Assembly: GCA_030280995.1 (NCBI GenBank)
Contig: JASXTE010000016.1
Location: 20,710,501-20,774,500, forward strand
From: Hemileia vastatrix
Lineage: Eukaryota; Basidiomycota; Pucciniomycetes; Pucciniales; Zaghouaniaceae
Length of the DNA stretch: 64,000 bases
Direction of reading: 5' to 3'
Shown here: piece by piece, positions 35,631 to 47,243 of the stretch
Layout of the letters: each line of letters opens with the position of its first letter
Numbering within the stretch: position 1 is the stretch's first letter
The notes under the pieces: model-generated
What the model saw: only the letters and a program-made list of their open reading frames with translations
What the model was told of the DNA's origin: nothing
The model's database searches: none
Made by a program: the position numbers and the translations under genes

Positions 35631-37910
35631 TTACATTGTTAGCTCCATTTTTTTCCTTTGAATCTTATACATGCTGAATTCTATACTTCCTTGTACAAAA
35701 TAATTCAAAACATTTACTTCATTTTGCTGCCCCATTCTATACAGCCGATCAACAGCCTGTTGCTCAACTGCTGGATTCCAATTTGGCTCCTATTTCAACA
35801 TTGAACATATAAAAAATTTAATATTTTTGTTCTTAATATGAAATAAAAGACATTGAGCTCACCATTATATATACATTTTGAGCACACCTGAGATCTATAC
35901 CCACTCCTGCAGCCTGAATCGTTCCAACCAAAACTTGGCAATTTTTATTAAAATGGAATTCATGCATATTTTTGTCTCGCATTGTCCGGCTGAGTTCACC
36001 CGTAAGCTGGGTATACCTAATATTGTGGTCATCTAAAGCCATTTTTATTCTATTTTGAAATATTAGAAAATTGTTTTTAATAAGCCAACACAATTTTGTA
36101 AAACAATTCATTATAGAATCACTTACATCTGCAAAAAGTCTGCAAAGTTGGAGAATATAACAGCTTTTGGAAAATTTATATCCCTTTCACCAGACAAAAA
36201 GTTTTTTAAGTGGCCTATAAGATGACAAATCTTTGCGGAATGCTGCCAGGTGAAATCAAAAGTTGGAGTTTCATCCAGATTTTCGTAGATTGGATGGTTG
36301 CAGAATTTTCTTAAAATAATCAGCTCTCTTAGAAACTCAGATGAGTCCCAAGGGAAGTCAGTGCTTCTGGAGGGCCCATATTGCTCAGTGAATCCTTCTT
36401 GAAGCACATCAAGTTTAGACCTCCATGGATCTGCTAATTGAACCGATATCCCCCTTTGAATCTTTTTTGGAAGAGACAAAATTGCATCCTTTGTTCTACG
36501 TAGGCTTATGACTTTCATTAAGTGATTGATTGATTTAATAGAATTAGCCTTTCCTTTTTGCAAACCTGGAAAAAGGAAATTCTTCCATAACCAGTCTTCT
36601 TTCCACTTTTCGATTCTAAGAAAAAATATGAGACTTTGAAGGTCAGTGGGCCTGTTCTGAAGTGGAGTTCCAGTCAAGAATAGTCGGTGTTGGGATTCCA
36701 AGTCAAATATTGTTTGAGCCCTCTGCGAGTAAGGATTTTTAATGTAACTAAAAGAATATTTATAAAAATTGATTATAAAAATTAAGTTTTAAGTTTTAGA
36801 TATAGAAATGGGCACTAACTGAGCTTCATCTAAAACAACTCTATACCAAAAGAGCATTTGAGTCACCGGTATCTTTTTTTGGCTTTGATTTTTTGACATC
36901 GTTGGGCTAGCTATTTCATAGGTCGTTAAAACAATAGCAGTGTCCTGTAGCTCATTGACATTAGTATTTTGACAATCCTTCCCATAAAGAACCTTGAAAG
37001 GAAGTGCATTATCTTCAAAGTGCACACTTATTTCATTGATCCAATTCGATAGTGTTGCCAGGGGGCATATAATCAGTGTGGCTGAACTCCGATTAATACC
37101 TTCTTGATTTTCTGATACCTGGAATTGTCTTGCTTCACCTTGAGTTGCACTTATAAGAGAAAGAGTTGAAAGTGTCTTTCCCAAACCCATATCATCAGCA
37201 AGTATTGACCCGTTTCCTTCAGGCGTTAATTGATTGTTAGGAAACTGATCTTTATAGTCATTGAATCCAGTTCTAAGCCAATGGTTGTCCTGGTGCCTCC
37301 ACATGATATCCAACTTTTCCTTTAACATTCGTTCATTGTCAATCATAAAATTTATTGCTTGAAGTTGATGTGTTTTGAGAACTGTTTTGATTCCTCGGAT
37401 AAGTTGATCAGCTTTCCAATCTTGAGTACTCTGAGATATTTGGAAAGAGCCTTCAAAAATTACATGCGGGATATTAAAAAAGATAGTGGAGTCGTAGTTC
37501 AGGATTGAACATAAATCGATTTGTGCAGAAGAAAATGCTTCTTTAGCAAGACTGATTAGTGTACTTGAAGAAAAGAGGCATCCCCAAAGTTGATACTGAT
37601 TACCAAAAACTGGAACCAAGTAAGCATGAAAATAGAAAGGTTTCATAGGATTCAAGGCACTTCTTTGGTTTAAATGGTGAGATCCAGAGCCAATGTCACC
37701 CAATAGTTGTCCAATGTGCTGACTCTGCACTTGAGAAAGATTACCAACAAGGGTTGGTTTTCTTTCTTCAAATAGTCCAAAAATATGAACATTCGAATGG
37801 CCTCGCTGTAAAATTGTGGGGGTCGGTGAGTTTTGAAATCTTGAAATTACATTCATATAAATTTGATCGATTGTTATTGAGAACTGTCCAACACATCTGA
37901 GACTTGACAT
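35631..37910 (-). CDS. SNF2-family DNA-dependent ATPase (RAD5/RAD16-like), intact
   Basis: Four exons (37910-36820, 36747-36127, 36049-35863, 35789-35631) join with consistent GT-AG phases into 685 residues without a stop. The helicase motifs are complete. Motif I is DDMGLGKT (residues 239-246). Motif II is DEAHYIKN, formed only after splicing of the first intron. Motif III is LTGTPLQN, and motif V is GTIQAAGVGIDL. Motif VI is QAVDRLYRMGQ (residues 644-654). The 230 N-terminal residues have no recognised fold; no RING insertion is seen, although RAD5/16-type enzymes usually have one. SNF2 proteins translocate on DNA and remodel nucleosomes or protein-DNA complexes. Within this transposon it may open chromatin for transposition, or support the dioxygenase; both are inference. 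It is the one long cargo gene with all its motifs and no lesion. Confidence 0.9.
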
Positions 37911-38764
37911 ATTAAGTAAGAATAGTATCTGAAGATAGTGGTTGTTAAAAGATGAATTGAAGCAAAAAATGAAGAATCAGTTTTGAATAAAACGACAAAA
38001 TAACTTTTTAGCATATGCTATGCTAAGCTCATAATTCTTTCACATGTATTATTATTATCTTTTTAATAAATATTGGAAGTAAATCAATGATAACTGAAAT
38101 GAATAATATGGCTTAAAAATAAATCTTGAGCCTATAGAGTAAATTTTGGTTTGTGGAGGAAGAAAAATTTTCTCAATAAAAATGTGCTTTATTGTTACAT
38201 TATAATCACAAAATAGAATAATTTCACTCTTATTACAATTATTTATGTTTCTGTCTAATAGTAAAATGCTTTAGATGTCAGTTCAAAATCCAAATTGAAA
38301 CTACTACCTAGAACGATATCTTGATACTAACATACTTTTTGTAAGTCTTTGGAAAGACACTTATGGTGATCTCAATAATATTAAAATTGATTTGAATTGT
38401 ATGTTTTATCAAATATCTATGTAGTCTAGTGTAATAATTGAGATACTACAGTTTAACCTTCTGTTACCAACTTGGCAAGAAAATATATGTAGATATTCTT
38501 AGAACGAATATCAAATTTTGCTTTCCACAAGATGGGAAAGTGAATATTATGATATGTTAAGTGATATGTTCAAGCTTTGCTCAATCTGTGCTCAGCTCAA
38601 AATCAAAGTAATCACCAAGCTCCAAGAAACCTGTGATTGAGTTTGGTTGAACCTAGGTCTAACTGATTACCAAATCTTTGTCCAATTAATTTAAATCTGG
38701 TTTCACAATGAACTCCCAACAGCCTTCCAACAGCTTTCCAACCACTTCCCAACATTTTTAAATG
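37911..38764. other. Right subterminal region of the giant element, no gene
   Basis: AT-rich DNA. The last 200 bp contain repeated CTTCCAAC/CTCCCAACAG-type words before the terminal repeat. Short ORFs are not supported. Confidence 0.6.
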
Positions 38765-38805
38765 AGGGGTATTGCTAGCAATACCCCCCCAAATTTTCTG
38801 TGGTG
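38765..38805 (-). repeat. Right terminal inverted repeat of the giant element
   Basis: The GGTATTGCTAGCAATACC hairpin, a C-run and the terminal CTGTGGTG. It is the inverse of 11625-11665, followed by the ATT duplication. Confidence 0.92.
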
Positions 38806-38879
38806 ATTGGGGTATGCAGATTATTTTCTGCAATTAATTTAATTGCGGATCAGTCAACATTGATAACCCCTAATCTAAC

Positions 38880-39095
38880 ACTTATTTCTTATATTTTATA
38901 TCTTTAGTATTTACAAGGACGTAATTCTAATCTATAACTTATATAAATATTTTAAATCTACCTCTTATCATTGAGTAAACATCATCTTTGATTGAGAAAT
39001 ACGTACTAAATTATTGAGAGTCCAATTAATCCTTAAAATCTTCATACAAACTCCGTACCAAAGCTTCTAGACCAAAAGTGAACCTTGACACATCA
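38880..39095 (+). repeat. LTR-like relic
   Basis: About 200 bp resembling 1190-1345 of the gypsy-type LTR (shared CTTCTAGACCAA and AGAAATAC). Both flanks are Harbinger DNA. No LTR start is visible. Confidence 0.4.
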
Positions 39096-39355
39096 CATCC
39101 ATGAGGCATATCCAGAGAGTAGTCCAAGATGTGGTTATGGCAGAAAGTTGTGCAACATGTGGTTATGACAGAAAGTTGTCCAAGATGTGGTTATGAAAAA
39201 TTGAGTAGAAAAATGTTGGATAAGAGGTGAACATTGACACGTAAAGTGTCTAATAACCCAATTATTAGCAAAAATAATTGTGGAACATAATTGGGGTATA
39301 AGGATTTTTATCTGCAATTAATTTAATTGCGGATCCCTGAACATTGATACCGCCT
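39096..39355. mobile_element. Complete Harbinger right end
   Basis: Three tandem versions of GTTGTCCAAGATGTGGTTATG start it. Then come GTGTCTAATAACCCAATTAT, GGGGTATAAGG and the terminus GGATCCCTGAACATTGATAC near 39331-39350. It is the reference for recognising the interrupted right ends at 5527 and 11500. No left end or transposase is attached. Confidence 0.7.
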
Positions 39356-39979
39356 AATGTGTGAGTTCTTCCATTCAAGGTTGAGATTTATTTTTATTTT
39401 TTTTGTAAGATGAGACAAATAAGCAATAAATAAATAAATAAATCACTGGTTTTTATATCAGTTTTTATGTGAATCCATCACAAGTTTACAACTAATCAAA
39501 AATAAAATAAAAAATAAAAAAACAAAAAAATATGCATAAAGGATGCGAAATTAAATATCAGAGAATTTAAAGATTGAGAAAGTTGGTTGGTTTCTTTCTG
39601 AAACGCTTGAGATACTAATTCAATCCATCACTACAACATCTTATCCAACTCCTTACATCCCTTCTCACCCTATCTAAATAGAATTTAAAATCTTGCTTAT
39701 AGTCGATCAATCAATCTTATTTTGAACCACGCCCCTCGATCGTCCAATTTCATTGCTTTTGTCTAATGAATCCAACTCACTGTAATTAACATAACATTTT
39801 TTTATTTTTTTTTCTTATTCTTGATCTTTTTGTCCATTTCTCACACTTTGAAACCTGACCACCACCACCAACATTGACCCTTAAAAAAACTTTTTTTTTA
39901 TTTGATGAATACATATCTATATATATAAACAGTTTATGATGCGATTTTCAATTACTTGGCGGTGATCGGTTCTTCATTT

Positions 39980-41024
39980 ATGATCGGATATTGGGTCGGG
40001 ATTGGAAAATCGTTAGGTTATACCCGATCTTCTGGACAATCACGTTCATATCAACAACATGGAGAGGAAGATGATGATGATTCTCTTTCCGAAGATCATC
40101 TTACAAAAGAGGGTTCAACTAATCAAATAACATGTTCGGCTTTTGACGATTATAAACTTGTGTGTTGGGGTGTTTTTTTTTTAGTTTAACTATTTTTTTG
40201 ATCCCCAATTTCTCTTTCTTTTCCCTCTCTTTGACGTTGACTTTAATTTTTTAATTTTTTTTAATTTTTATATATATATTTTTTGATTATCTCGAATTTA
40301 ATTTTTTTTTTAAATTTTTTAAATTTTTTTTCTTGGCTGTGTTGTGCTGTGGTTGCGGGGAGTTAGATTTTAGTAGTTCGAACTGATCTAGGGATGAGTG
40401 CAGGAAAAATTGCAGCTCAATGCGGGTAATTTTTTAACTAATCATGTGAAGAATATAAATGGTTTTATATAATCAATCATTGACATTATTGTTATTATTA
40501 TTATTCCGTTACGACAGACATGCTACTTTAGCTTGTTACAAGAGATTGAAACGAACGAATCCTAAAATGTTAAAATATTGGGAACAAGCAGGACAAGCTA
40601 AGATTGCGCTCAAGTTAAGTACCAAAGAAGGAGAGGACGATTTATTGTTACTTAAAGCTCGAGCTGCTAGTGTGGGTTTATGTGTTGAAGATATACAAGA
40701 TGCGTAAGTGGAATGATATCTGACAGTATTATTATACTTGATCTTTTGTTCTTCTGATCCAGATGAGATTTTTTATTTTATATTTTTTTCAGAGGCCGGA
40801 CTCAGATAGCTTCAGGCACTAGGACAGTACTTGGAGTGGGACCAGGGCCATCTAAAATCATCAATGAGGTTGGTCGACTTTTTCTTTTTCTTTTTCTTTT
40901 TCCTCACCTCCTCACACTGTGGCGAACAACATATATTAAATTTTTAATTTCGTGATGTTTGATTGGAATGATGATACTTAATATATATATGATATAGATC
41001 ACAGGCCACTTAAAATTGCTTTAA
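39980..41024 (+). CDS. PTH2: Peptidyl-tRNA hydrolase 2
   Basis: Five exons (39980-40159, 40367-40425, 40518-40703, 40793-40868, 40998-41024) join in phase to 175 residues, close to the usual length of eukaryotic PTH2. The enzyme frees tRNA from peptidyl-tRNA that drops off ribosomes and is often anchored to mitochondria. Family blocks in order: ILVVRTDLGMSAGKIAAQCG, HATLACYKR, WEQAGQAKIALK, then DAGRTQIASGTRTVLGVGPG, then ITGHLKLL at the C-terminus. Intron positions fall exactly between these blocks. The ATG at 39980 precedes a short aromatic/hydrophobic N-terminal segment (MIGYWVGIGK), which could be the anchor, and an acidic Ser-rich linker (EEDDDDSLSEDH). The upstream frame has only a non-ATG start. 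CFD1 follows on the same strand about 225 bp later. No lesion is seen. Confidence 0.95.
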
Positions 41025-41249
41025 GAAACATATCTGAAGTAAAGTTAGGTGAATGAAGAATTATAATTAGTTACATTCTTTGCCTTGACCTTCATATTTT
41101 TGATGAGGAGTTTCTGCACTGAGCAAGAATAGATAGAAATATAAGTAAAGATAAAGATGAAACGACTAAATGGAGCAATAAAGCTGATGTGTGATCTGAA
41201 GAAGAATGAATATGCAATGTTGGATGAGAGGAGAAGAACCCAATGCAAA

Positions 41250-42547
41250 ATGGAGGTCGACCAAGCGAACTCCAACTCAAGTGAGAAGAACAAGATGAAA
41301 TCGATTGAATACAAGCTCAAGAAGATCCAACATATTATTCTCGTCTTATCTGGTAAAGGGGGAGTAGGAAAATCGTCAGTATCGGTTCAACTAGGATTAT
41401 CATTGTGTAGTCGAAAGAAGAAGGTGGGACTATTGGATTGTGACTTGACGGGACCTTCGATACCCAAGATGTTGGGATTGATTGGAAGTGACGTGATTCA
41501 AACGTCGGAAGGATGGCTTCCGATTAGAGTGGATGAGAGACAAAATAAGGGTGAGAGTGAGAGTGAGAATGAAAATCAAAATCAAAGTGAACTGGTGTGC
41601 ATGAGTGTGGGATTCCTTCTTAGCAATCCTTCCGATAGCGTTGTCTGGCGTGGACCGAAGAAGAGCGCGATGATCCGACAATTCTTGGCTGATGTTGATT
41701 GGGGTGATCGAGATTATTTGATCATCGACACTCCGCCAGGTCATTTTACTGCTTATTTCACATTATATACAACTATCTTATATATTATTATATACTATAC
41801 TACATTATATATTATTATATACAACTACATTATATATTATTATATACAACTACATTATATATTATTATTATTAACTTTCTCATCCTTTCATCTTGTTTCC
41901 TTTTCAATAATCCAGGTACCTCTGATGAACATATTTCTCTTTTAGAACTTCTCTCTCCTCTTCTTCTCAATCAACATCAACAACATCCTACTACTACTAC
42001 TACTACCCTCTCTTCCGTCCTCGTCACCACTCCTCAAGCTATTTCCATACTCGATCTTTCAAAAGAACTTTCTTTCGCTAATACCACTCGTCTTCCTGTA
42101 TTGGGTATCATTGAAAATATGGCTGGCTTTCTTTGTCCTCATTGTCATCAAGTTCAAAACATTTTTGGTAAAGGTGGGGCTCAAGCTTTAGTTCATCAAA
42201 TTTCAAAATCATCAACATCAACATCGACAACAACAACACCTCCTACTACTACTACTCCTGCTGCTGCTACTATCTCTCCTCCTGATCAACAATTAAATCA
42301 ATCTCTCAAAGTCTTAGGTAGTTTACCCATCGATGTTGAATTTTGTCAGTTAGTCGATTCAATCAGTCATCAACATCAACCTCTTTCACTTTCTTCTTCA
42401 AATCCAATCATTAATCAGTCTAATGATCATCATGATCTACCTCATCGAAGTTTGGTCAACCTTTATAAACAAACTAAGTCATTTGAAATGTTTAGTCCTA
42501 TTTGTGATCAAATCATCCAACTCGTTACTTCTTATCAACAATCTTGA
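41250..42547 (+). CDS. CFD1: Cytosolic Fe-S cluster assembly ATPase CFD1/NUBP2
   Basis: Two exons (41250-41739, 41916-42547) join in phase (PPG then [12 protein letters not shown]) to 373 residues; an upstream in-frame ATG at 41157 would add 31. CFD1 pairs with NBP35 as the scaffold on which cytosolic and nuclear Fe-S clusters are built. The deviant Walker A motif GKGGVGKSS is at residues 36-43, and the Mrp/NBP35 signature continues with [12 protein letters not shown] and IIDTPPGTSDEH. The cluster-binding Cys pair CPHC is near residues 237-240 in [11 protein letters not shown], as in NUBP2. It lacks the extra N-terminal four-Cys motif of NBP35, which decides between the paralogues. Low-complexity Ser/Thr insertions (near 42210-42290, and poly-Thr near 41990) make it longer than the yeast protein. 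No lesion is seen. Confidence 0.95.
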
Positions 42548-43088
42548 TTTTTTTTCTTTTTCTTTTTTTTTTTTTGCAATACTTCCTTTATATATATATA
42601 TATATATGTATATGTATATATTCTGTCATTGTTTTAGTTGGAAAATCACTGTGAGGATGTCTATCAACTTATCCGGTACATACATACATACATATCACCC
42701 TTTACATTTCTTCTCTAAAATATTATTTCATTAATCCCTAGTTTCTCAAGTTTCAGAAACCAAAAAAAGGAAAAACTAATAGCCATTCATCTTTTCTTCC
42801 CATATATATATTATATATATATGGTTGATTTGAATAAAATTAATGCAGACTTATCATATCCTCTTACTTATTAAGTTGTTAAAAGATTAGATTTCTTCTT
42901 GTAATTTTTTCTTTCTTTCTTTCTTTTTTTTTCCTCTACTCTACTCTACTATACTCTACTCTAATCTAATGTAATGCAGTCTAATCTTGAGGAAGTTTAT
43001 ATTTTTTGTTGTTTGTTGGATTGACAAGTTTTATTTACTTATTTATTTTTCTTGTGTTGACATTTTTATTGTATTTTTTATTTATTTA
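42548..43088. other. Intergenic DNA with short microsatellites
   Basis: Downstream of CFD1: TA runs near 42588-42607 and 42806-42822, and ACTCT repeats near 42937-42963. No gene seen. Confidence 0.6.
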
Positions 43089-43608
43089 GGTGAGCAGTAA
43101 GGACACAGGGTAATTATTAATATTTTGGTTTGGGCACGGACTTGCGCACCACTATCAATTCAATTTTTTTTTTTTTTTGGACTGCAACGTCTGTACTACC
43201 TCTTAGATTTCCATCAAATTCTGGTAACTAAGTGATCAACTTTGCAGCAGAGCTTTGAATCTGCAAATTCAAGTGACAATGCCATTTTCTTTCTTTAGAT
43301 AGGTTGATGAGCAAAGATGATTATTTAGGGAGGCCTTAAAGCAGCTACCTTTTTGGCAGTTTTGGAGACTGTCTTTATTATTTATTTATTTTTTTTTTTT
43401 AGTTTTATCCAGCCATTTCATCTTAACTAGCTACCAGAGTGATAACACTAACTTCAAAGATAATGAAAAGTCATCATACCCTAAATCTAACCTCTAAGGA
43501 ATGAGATAGTGAATGAAATCTAGCACTACCTGAAGCTCTATTGCAAAATTGACCACTTGGTTACTTAATTTTGATGGGAATTTGGAAGGTAGTAAAGAGG
43601 TTGCATTC

Positions 43609-43643
<35 letters not shown>

Positions 43644-43727
43644 AAAAATTAATTGAATTGTTAATGGCGCTCAAGTCTCTGCCTGAACCAAAATACTAAT
43701 AATTACCCTGTGTCACTACTGCTCACC
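43089..43727. mobile_element. 639 bp MITE with 85 bp inverted ends
   Basis: The left end GGTGAGCAGTAAGGACACAG and the inverted right end GGTGAGCAGTAGTGACACAG agree over about 85 bp. A TTA duplication flanks it (43086-43088, 43728-43730). A TTA duplication and GG start fit PIF/Harbinger, but the ends differ from the Harbinger elements elsewhere in the window. It contains a 30+ A-run near 43612-43641. No coding capacity. Confidence 0.85.
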
Positions 43728-43952
43728 TTAATTTATTTATTATTATAATTATTTTGTGTGTATGTGTGTTAACATTTTTTTCATTTATAATTATAATTAT
43801 TATATTATATTATATTTATTTATTTATTTAATATATTTTATTTTTGTGTTGATATATATATATATATATGGTTCTTGAGAGGATGGTGGTTGGTTGAAAG
43901 GAGAGAGTTTGTTATTCTCATGATGATAATGATGATGATAATAGGGGATATC

Positions 43953-46945
43953 TTTCAGGCTGAGATCAAGTACAGAGACGTGAACTAGCTTGAATGGTCA
44001 GTTGTCTAGAAGATTTTAATGGTCCTATATGAATACTGTAGTACAAATCTAATAAGTATTAAAATATAACTCAATATAAGGGTCTCAGTAATTTAAATCT
44101 CACTAATTATATATGGCTTACACTCTAATAGTTGGTAGAAAAATAGATTTAATAATTCAGATAATATTCAAAGACCTTATAAGTACCATTGATATGTTTT
44201 GTAAATTGTATTGGTTATATGTTTGATTGAAATGATAAAGAATGTAGAAAAGAAGACCAAAAACCCTGTCAGCCTGGATATCCCCAGGACTGAGTAAAAA
44301 GTACTTATAAGTTATGTTAAACACATGAACTATACATGGGAACAATAAATTAGAGTACACAAACAGTATACATAAGTAAAATTATGATAATATTCAAAAT
44401 ATGACATTATAACACCTTATATACACGCATATAGCCTCCTTTTATAAGTCTTATGTACTTATATTAAGTTGAAATATGTTAGGGTAATCATAAGAACCTT
44501 AAATATGAGGCTACAGAATTTTTAAGTACACTTAAAGCTGTTGTTTTCATTGTTTTATGCAAAAAACAAGAAATGCACTTTGAATCACTTAAATGTGGAT
44601 TATATGCGCTATAAATTAAATAATATTAAAAATGCTCTTTGACAATTCAATTTGTCTTAATTAGGACTATTGATTTGGCTACTCAAATGCATAAAAATAA
44701 CACTTTTCAAATTTGGTGTTTTTTATGCTAGAAATGGCTTCTGTGTACTGGCCACATACTGCCTGCATTTTTCCCATGTGAATAGCTTCCTTTTTAGCAA
44801 ATTTAGCTTCTTCGCACTATAATTACCCCACATTCTATGCCCACTGTGGGGAAACACGCTTAAATAGTTGAGAGGCGCTTATTTAGTGTCCTAGCTTAAT
44901 TAATAATGCATTGACCCTGTTTATATGCACTAATTTCATTAATAACCTCACTCTTGGCGTCTTATTTCATCATCATGCTTAAATCGCCTAAATTTAGTCA
45001 AGGATTTACCCGTGCAAGCACCTGCCAAGGACTGCATGTTGTTACCCCACATCTCACGCCCTTTTTTGGGTTTCTAGGTGGTTTCTCAGTCAATATTGGG
45101 TATTTTTGAATGGTGAATTCACGTACTATAATGTCAGGATTAGCCCCAACATTTCTACTTTTAATCCCCCTTATTATTAAGCAATTATTAGTCTTAATTT
45201 TCCCTCTTTAGTCTTTTATTTTAATGTATAATACACATATACTCTCTTTTTTACTTATTCTTTAATTTTGATGGATTATCCCTATTATTACATGATTTTG
45301 GTGGGGGATATCATTCTAATTATGTTATGGATCACTCTTTATGTTGTCGGACATGTCTATTAGTTGGAATGAGGTGTCATTAACTTTGTATAGGGCTGGT
45401 AAATCAAGGAGGTCATTGGGGAAGTTATTGTGTATAAAAGGAGGGGGTTTTTGGTCTTGTTTTCTACATTCTTTATCATTACAATTCAATCATATAACCC
45501 AATCAATTACAATACATATCAATAGCACTTATAAAGTCTTTGAATAGTATCTGAATTATAAAATCTATTTTTCTACCAACTATAAGATTGTAAGCCACAT
45601 ATATAATTAGTGAGATTTATATTACTGAAACCTTTATATTGAGTTATATTTTAATACTTATTGGATTTTTACAACAGTATTCATAAAGGACCATTTAAAT
45701 CTTCTAGACACTGGCCATTCAAGCTAGTTCACGACTTTGTCTTGACCTCAGCCTGACAAACCCCCTCCTTTTATACACAATAACTTCCACAATGAACCCC
45801 TTGATTTACCAGATCTATAAATTGTTAATGATGCCTCATTCCAACTAATAGACATGTCCAACAACATAAAGAGTAACCAGTAACATAATTAGAATGATAT
45901 CACCCGCCAAAATCTTTCAGTAATAAGGATAATCCATCAAAAATAAAGAATAAGCAAAAGAGAGAGTATATGCATGTAATACATTAAAATAAAAGACTAA
46001 AAGGAAAAATTAAGACCATTTATAACTCCATATTAAGGGGGATTAACAGTCTAAATGATGGGGCTAATCATGACATTATACTACATGAAATCCCCATTCA
46101 AAAATAACCAAAATTGACTGAGAAACCACCTAGAAACCCAAAAAAAGGGCATGAGATGTGGGGTAACTACATGCAGTCCTTGGCAGGTGCCTGAACGGGT
46201 AAATCCTTGACTAATTTAGGCAAATTTAAGTGTGGTAGTGAATTAAAGCACCAAGCTTGAGGTTATTAATGAAATTAGTGAATATAATAAGGTAAATGCA
46301 CCTATAATTAAATTAGGACACTAAATAAGTGCCTGTCACCAATTATAGCATGTTTCCCCACAGTGGGCGTAGAATGTGGGGTAATTATAGTGTGAAAAAG
46401 CTAACTTTGCTAAAAATGAAGCTATTCACACAGGAAAAATGCAGCCAGTATGTGGCCAGTACACAGAAGCCATTTCTGACAAAAAAAAAAACACCAAGTT
46501 TGAAAAGTGTTATTTTTATGCATTTGAGTAGCCAAATCAATAGCCCTAATTAAGACAAATTGATCTGTCAAAGCCCATTTTTAATATTATTAGATTTATA
46601 GTGCATATAGTCAACTTTTAAGTGATTTAAAGCGTATTTCTTGTTTTTCACATCAAATAATGAAAACAACAGCTTTAAGTCTACTTAAAAATTATGTAGC
46701 CTTATATTTAAGGTTCTTAAGATTAAACTAACATATTCCAACTTAATATTAGGTACATAAGACTTATTAAAGGTGGATATATGTGTGTATATATGATGTT
46801 ATAATGGCATATATTGTATTTTATCATAATTTTTACTTATGTATACAACTTGTGTCCTTAAATTTATTGTTCCCATGTATATTCCATGTGCTTAACATAA
46901 CTTATAAGTACTTTTTACTCAGTCCTGGGGATATCCAGGCTGTCA
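43953..46945 (-). repeat. Solo LTR (outer), minus orientation, split by another solo LTR
   Basis: Reading the minus strand, it starts TGACAGCCTGGATATCC at 46945, runs to 45759, and resumes at 44266 down to about 43953. The two parts joined correspond end to end to the inserted LTR at 44267-45758. The flanks (ATATC and GTATC) suggest a 5 bp duplication of the Harbinger terminus sequence. No internal retrotransposon DNA is attached. Confidence 0.8.
44267..45758 (+). repeat. Solo LTR (inner), 1492 bp
   Basis: It starts TGTCAGCCTGGATATCCCC and ends GACCTCAGCCTGACA, with a perfect 5 bp duplication AACCC at 44262-44266 and 45759-45763. A TATA-like TATAAAAGG lies near 45434. It is about 90 percent identical by eye to the outer copy in inverted orientation. 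The short ORFs within (e.g. 45341-45547, 46329-46553) are not supported. Confidence 0.9.
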
Positions 46946-47243
46946 GTATCAATGTTGACCAATCCACAATTAAATTAATTGTGGAAAAAAATCATTATAC
47001 CCCAATTTTCCAACATTATTTTTGCTAATAATTGGGTTATTAGACCTTTTACATGTGAATTATCATTTCTATCTGACATTTTTATCCTCAATTTTTTATA
47101 ACCACATGTTGGTCAACTTCTGGATGTGCCAGCCTCCTTACCTTGCTGTGCACTCCCATCCTGTCTATTCATTCTATCTGTTCAGAACCCTTCCCCATCT
47201 CATCTGTTTGTTTCTTTTTCCTTTTATCTTCAAATATCTTAAC

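Larger units (their letters stand above)
11625..38805. mobile_element. 27.2 kb CACTA/EnSpm-like giant DNA transposon
   Basis: The left end (11625) reads CACCACAGAAAAAATGGGGG. The right end, reverse-complemented from 38805, reads CACCACAGAAAATTTGGGGG. Both continue into GTATTGCTAGCAATACCCC, so the ends agree over about 40 bp with few mismatches and each holds a GCTAGC-centred hairpin. The flanks carry a 3 bp duplication, ATT (11622-11624 and 38806-38808). The flanking halves join into an otherwise normal Harbinger right end. The CAC start, 3 bp duplication and TNP2-type transposase (29930-33302) all fit the CACTA superfamily. Cargo: TET/JBP-like dioxygenase (19286-21195, +), unknown genes at 21995-22897 (-), 22985-24382 (-), 27833-29498 (-) and 34378-35498 (+), and an SNF2 ATPase (35631-37910, -). 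Most cargo genes carry stops. The extent is strongly supported; that all the cargo travels as one unit is inferred. Confidence 0.9.
5648..38872 (+). mobile_element. PIF/Harbinger element, split by the 27 kb CACTA-like insertion
   Basis: The left terminus TAGGGGGTATCAATGTT is at 5648. The right terminus reads CAACATTGATAACCCCTA, ending at 38872. The Harbinger DNA proper is 5648-11624 plus 38809-38872, about 6 kb. In order it carries a transposase relic (+), a TET/JBP-like relic (+), a tandem repeat and a SANT/NAM-like gene (-). Removing the inserted element and one ATT copy reconstitutes a right end like the intact one at 39170-39355. Pairing of left and right ends is inferred from order. Confidence 0.65.

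Noticed and set aside
45341..45547. Small ORFs inside the nested LTRs
   Set aside because: They fall within LTR sequence present in two inverted copies and are not kept open in both.
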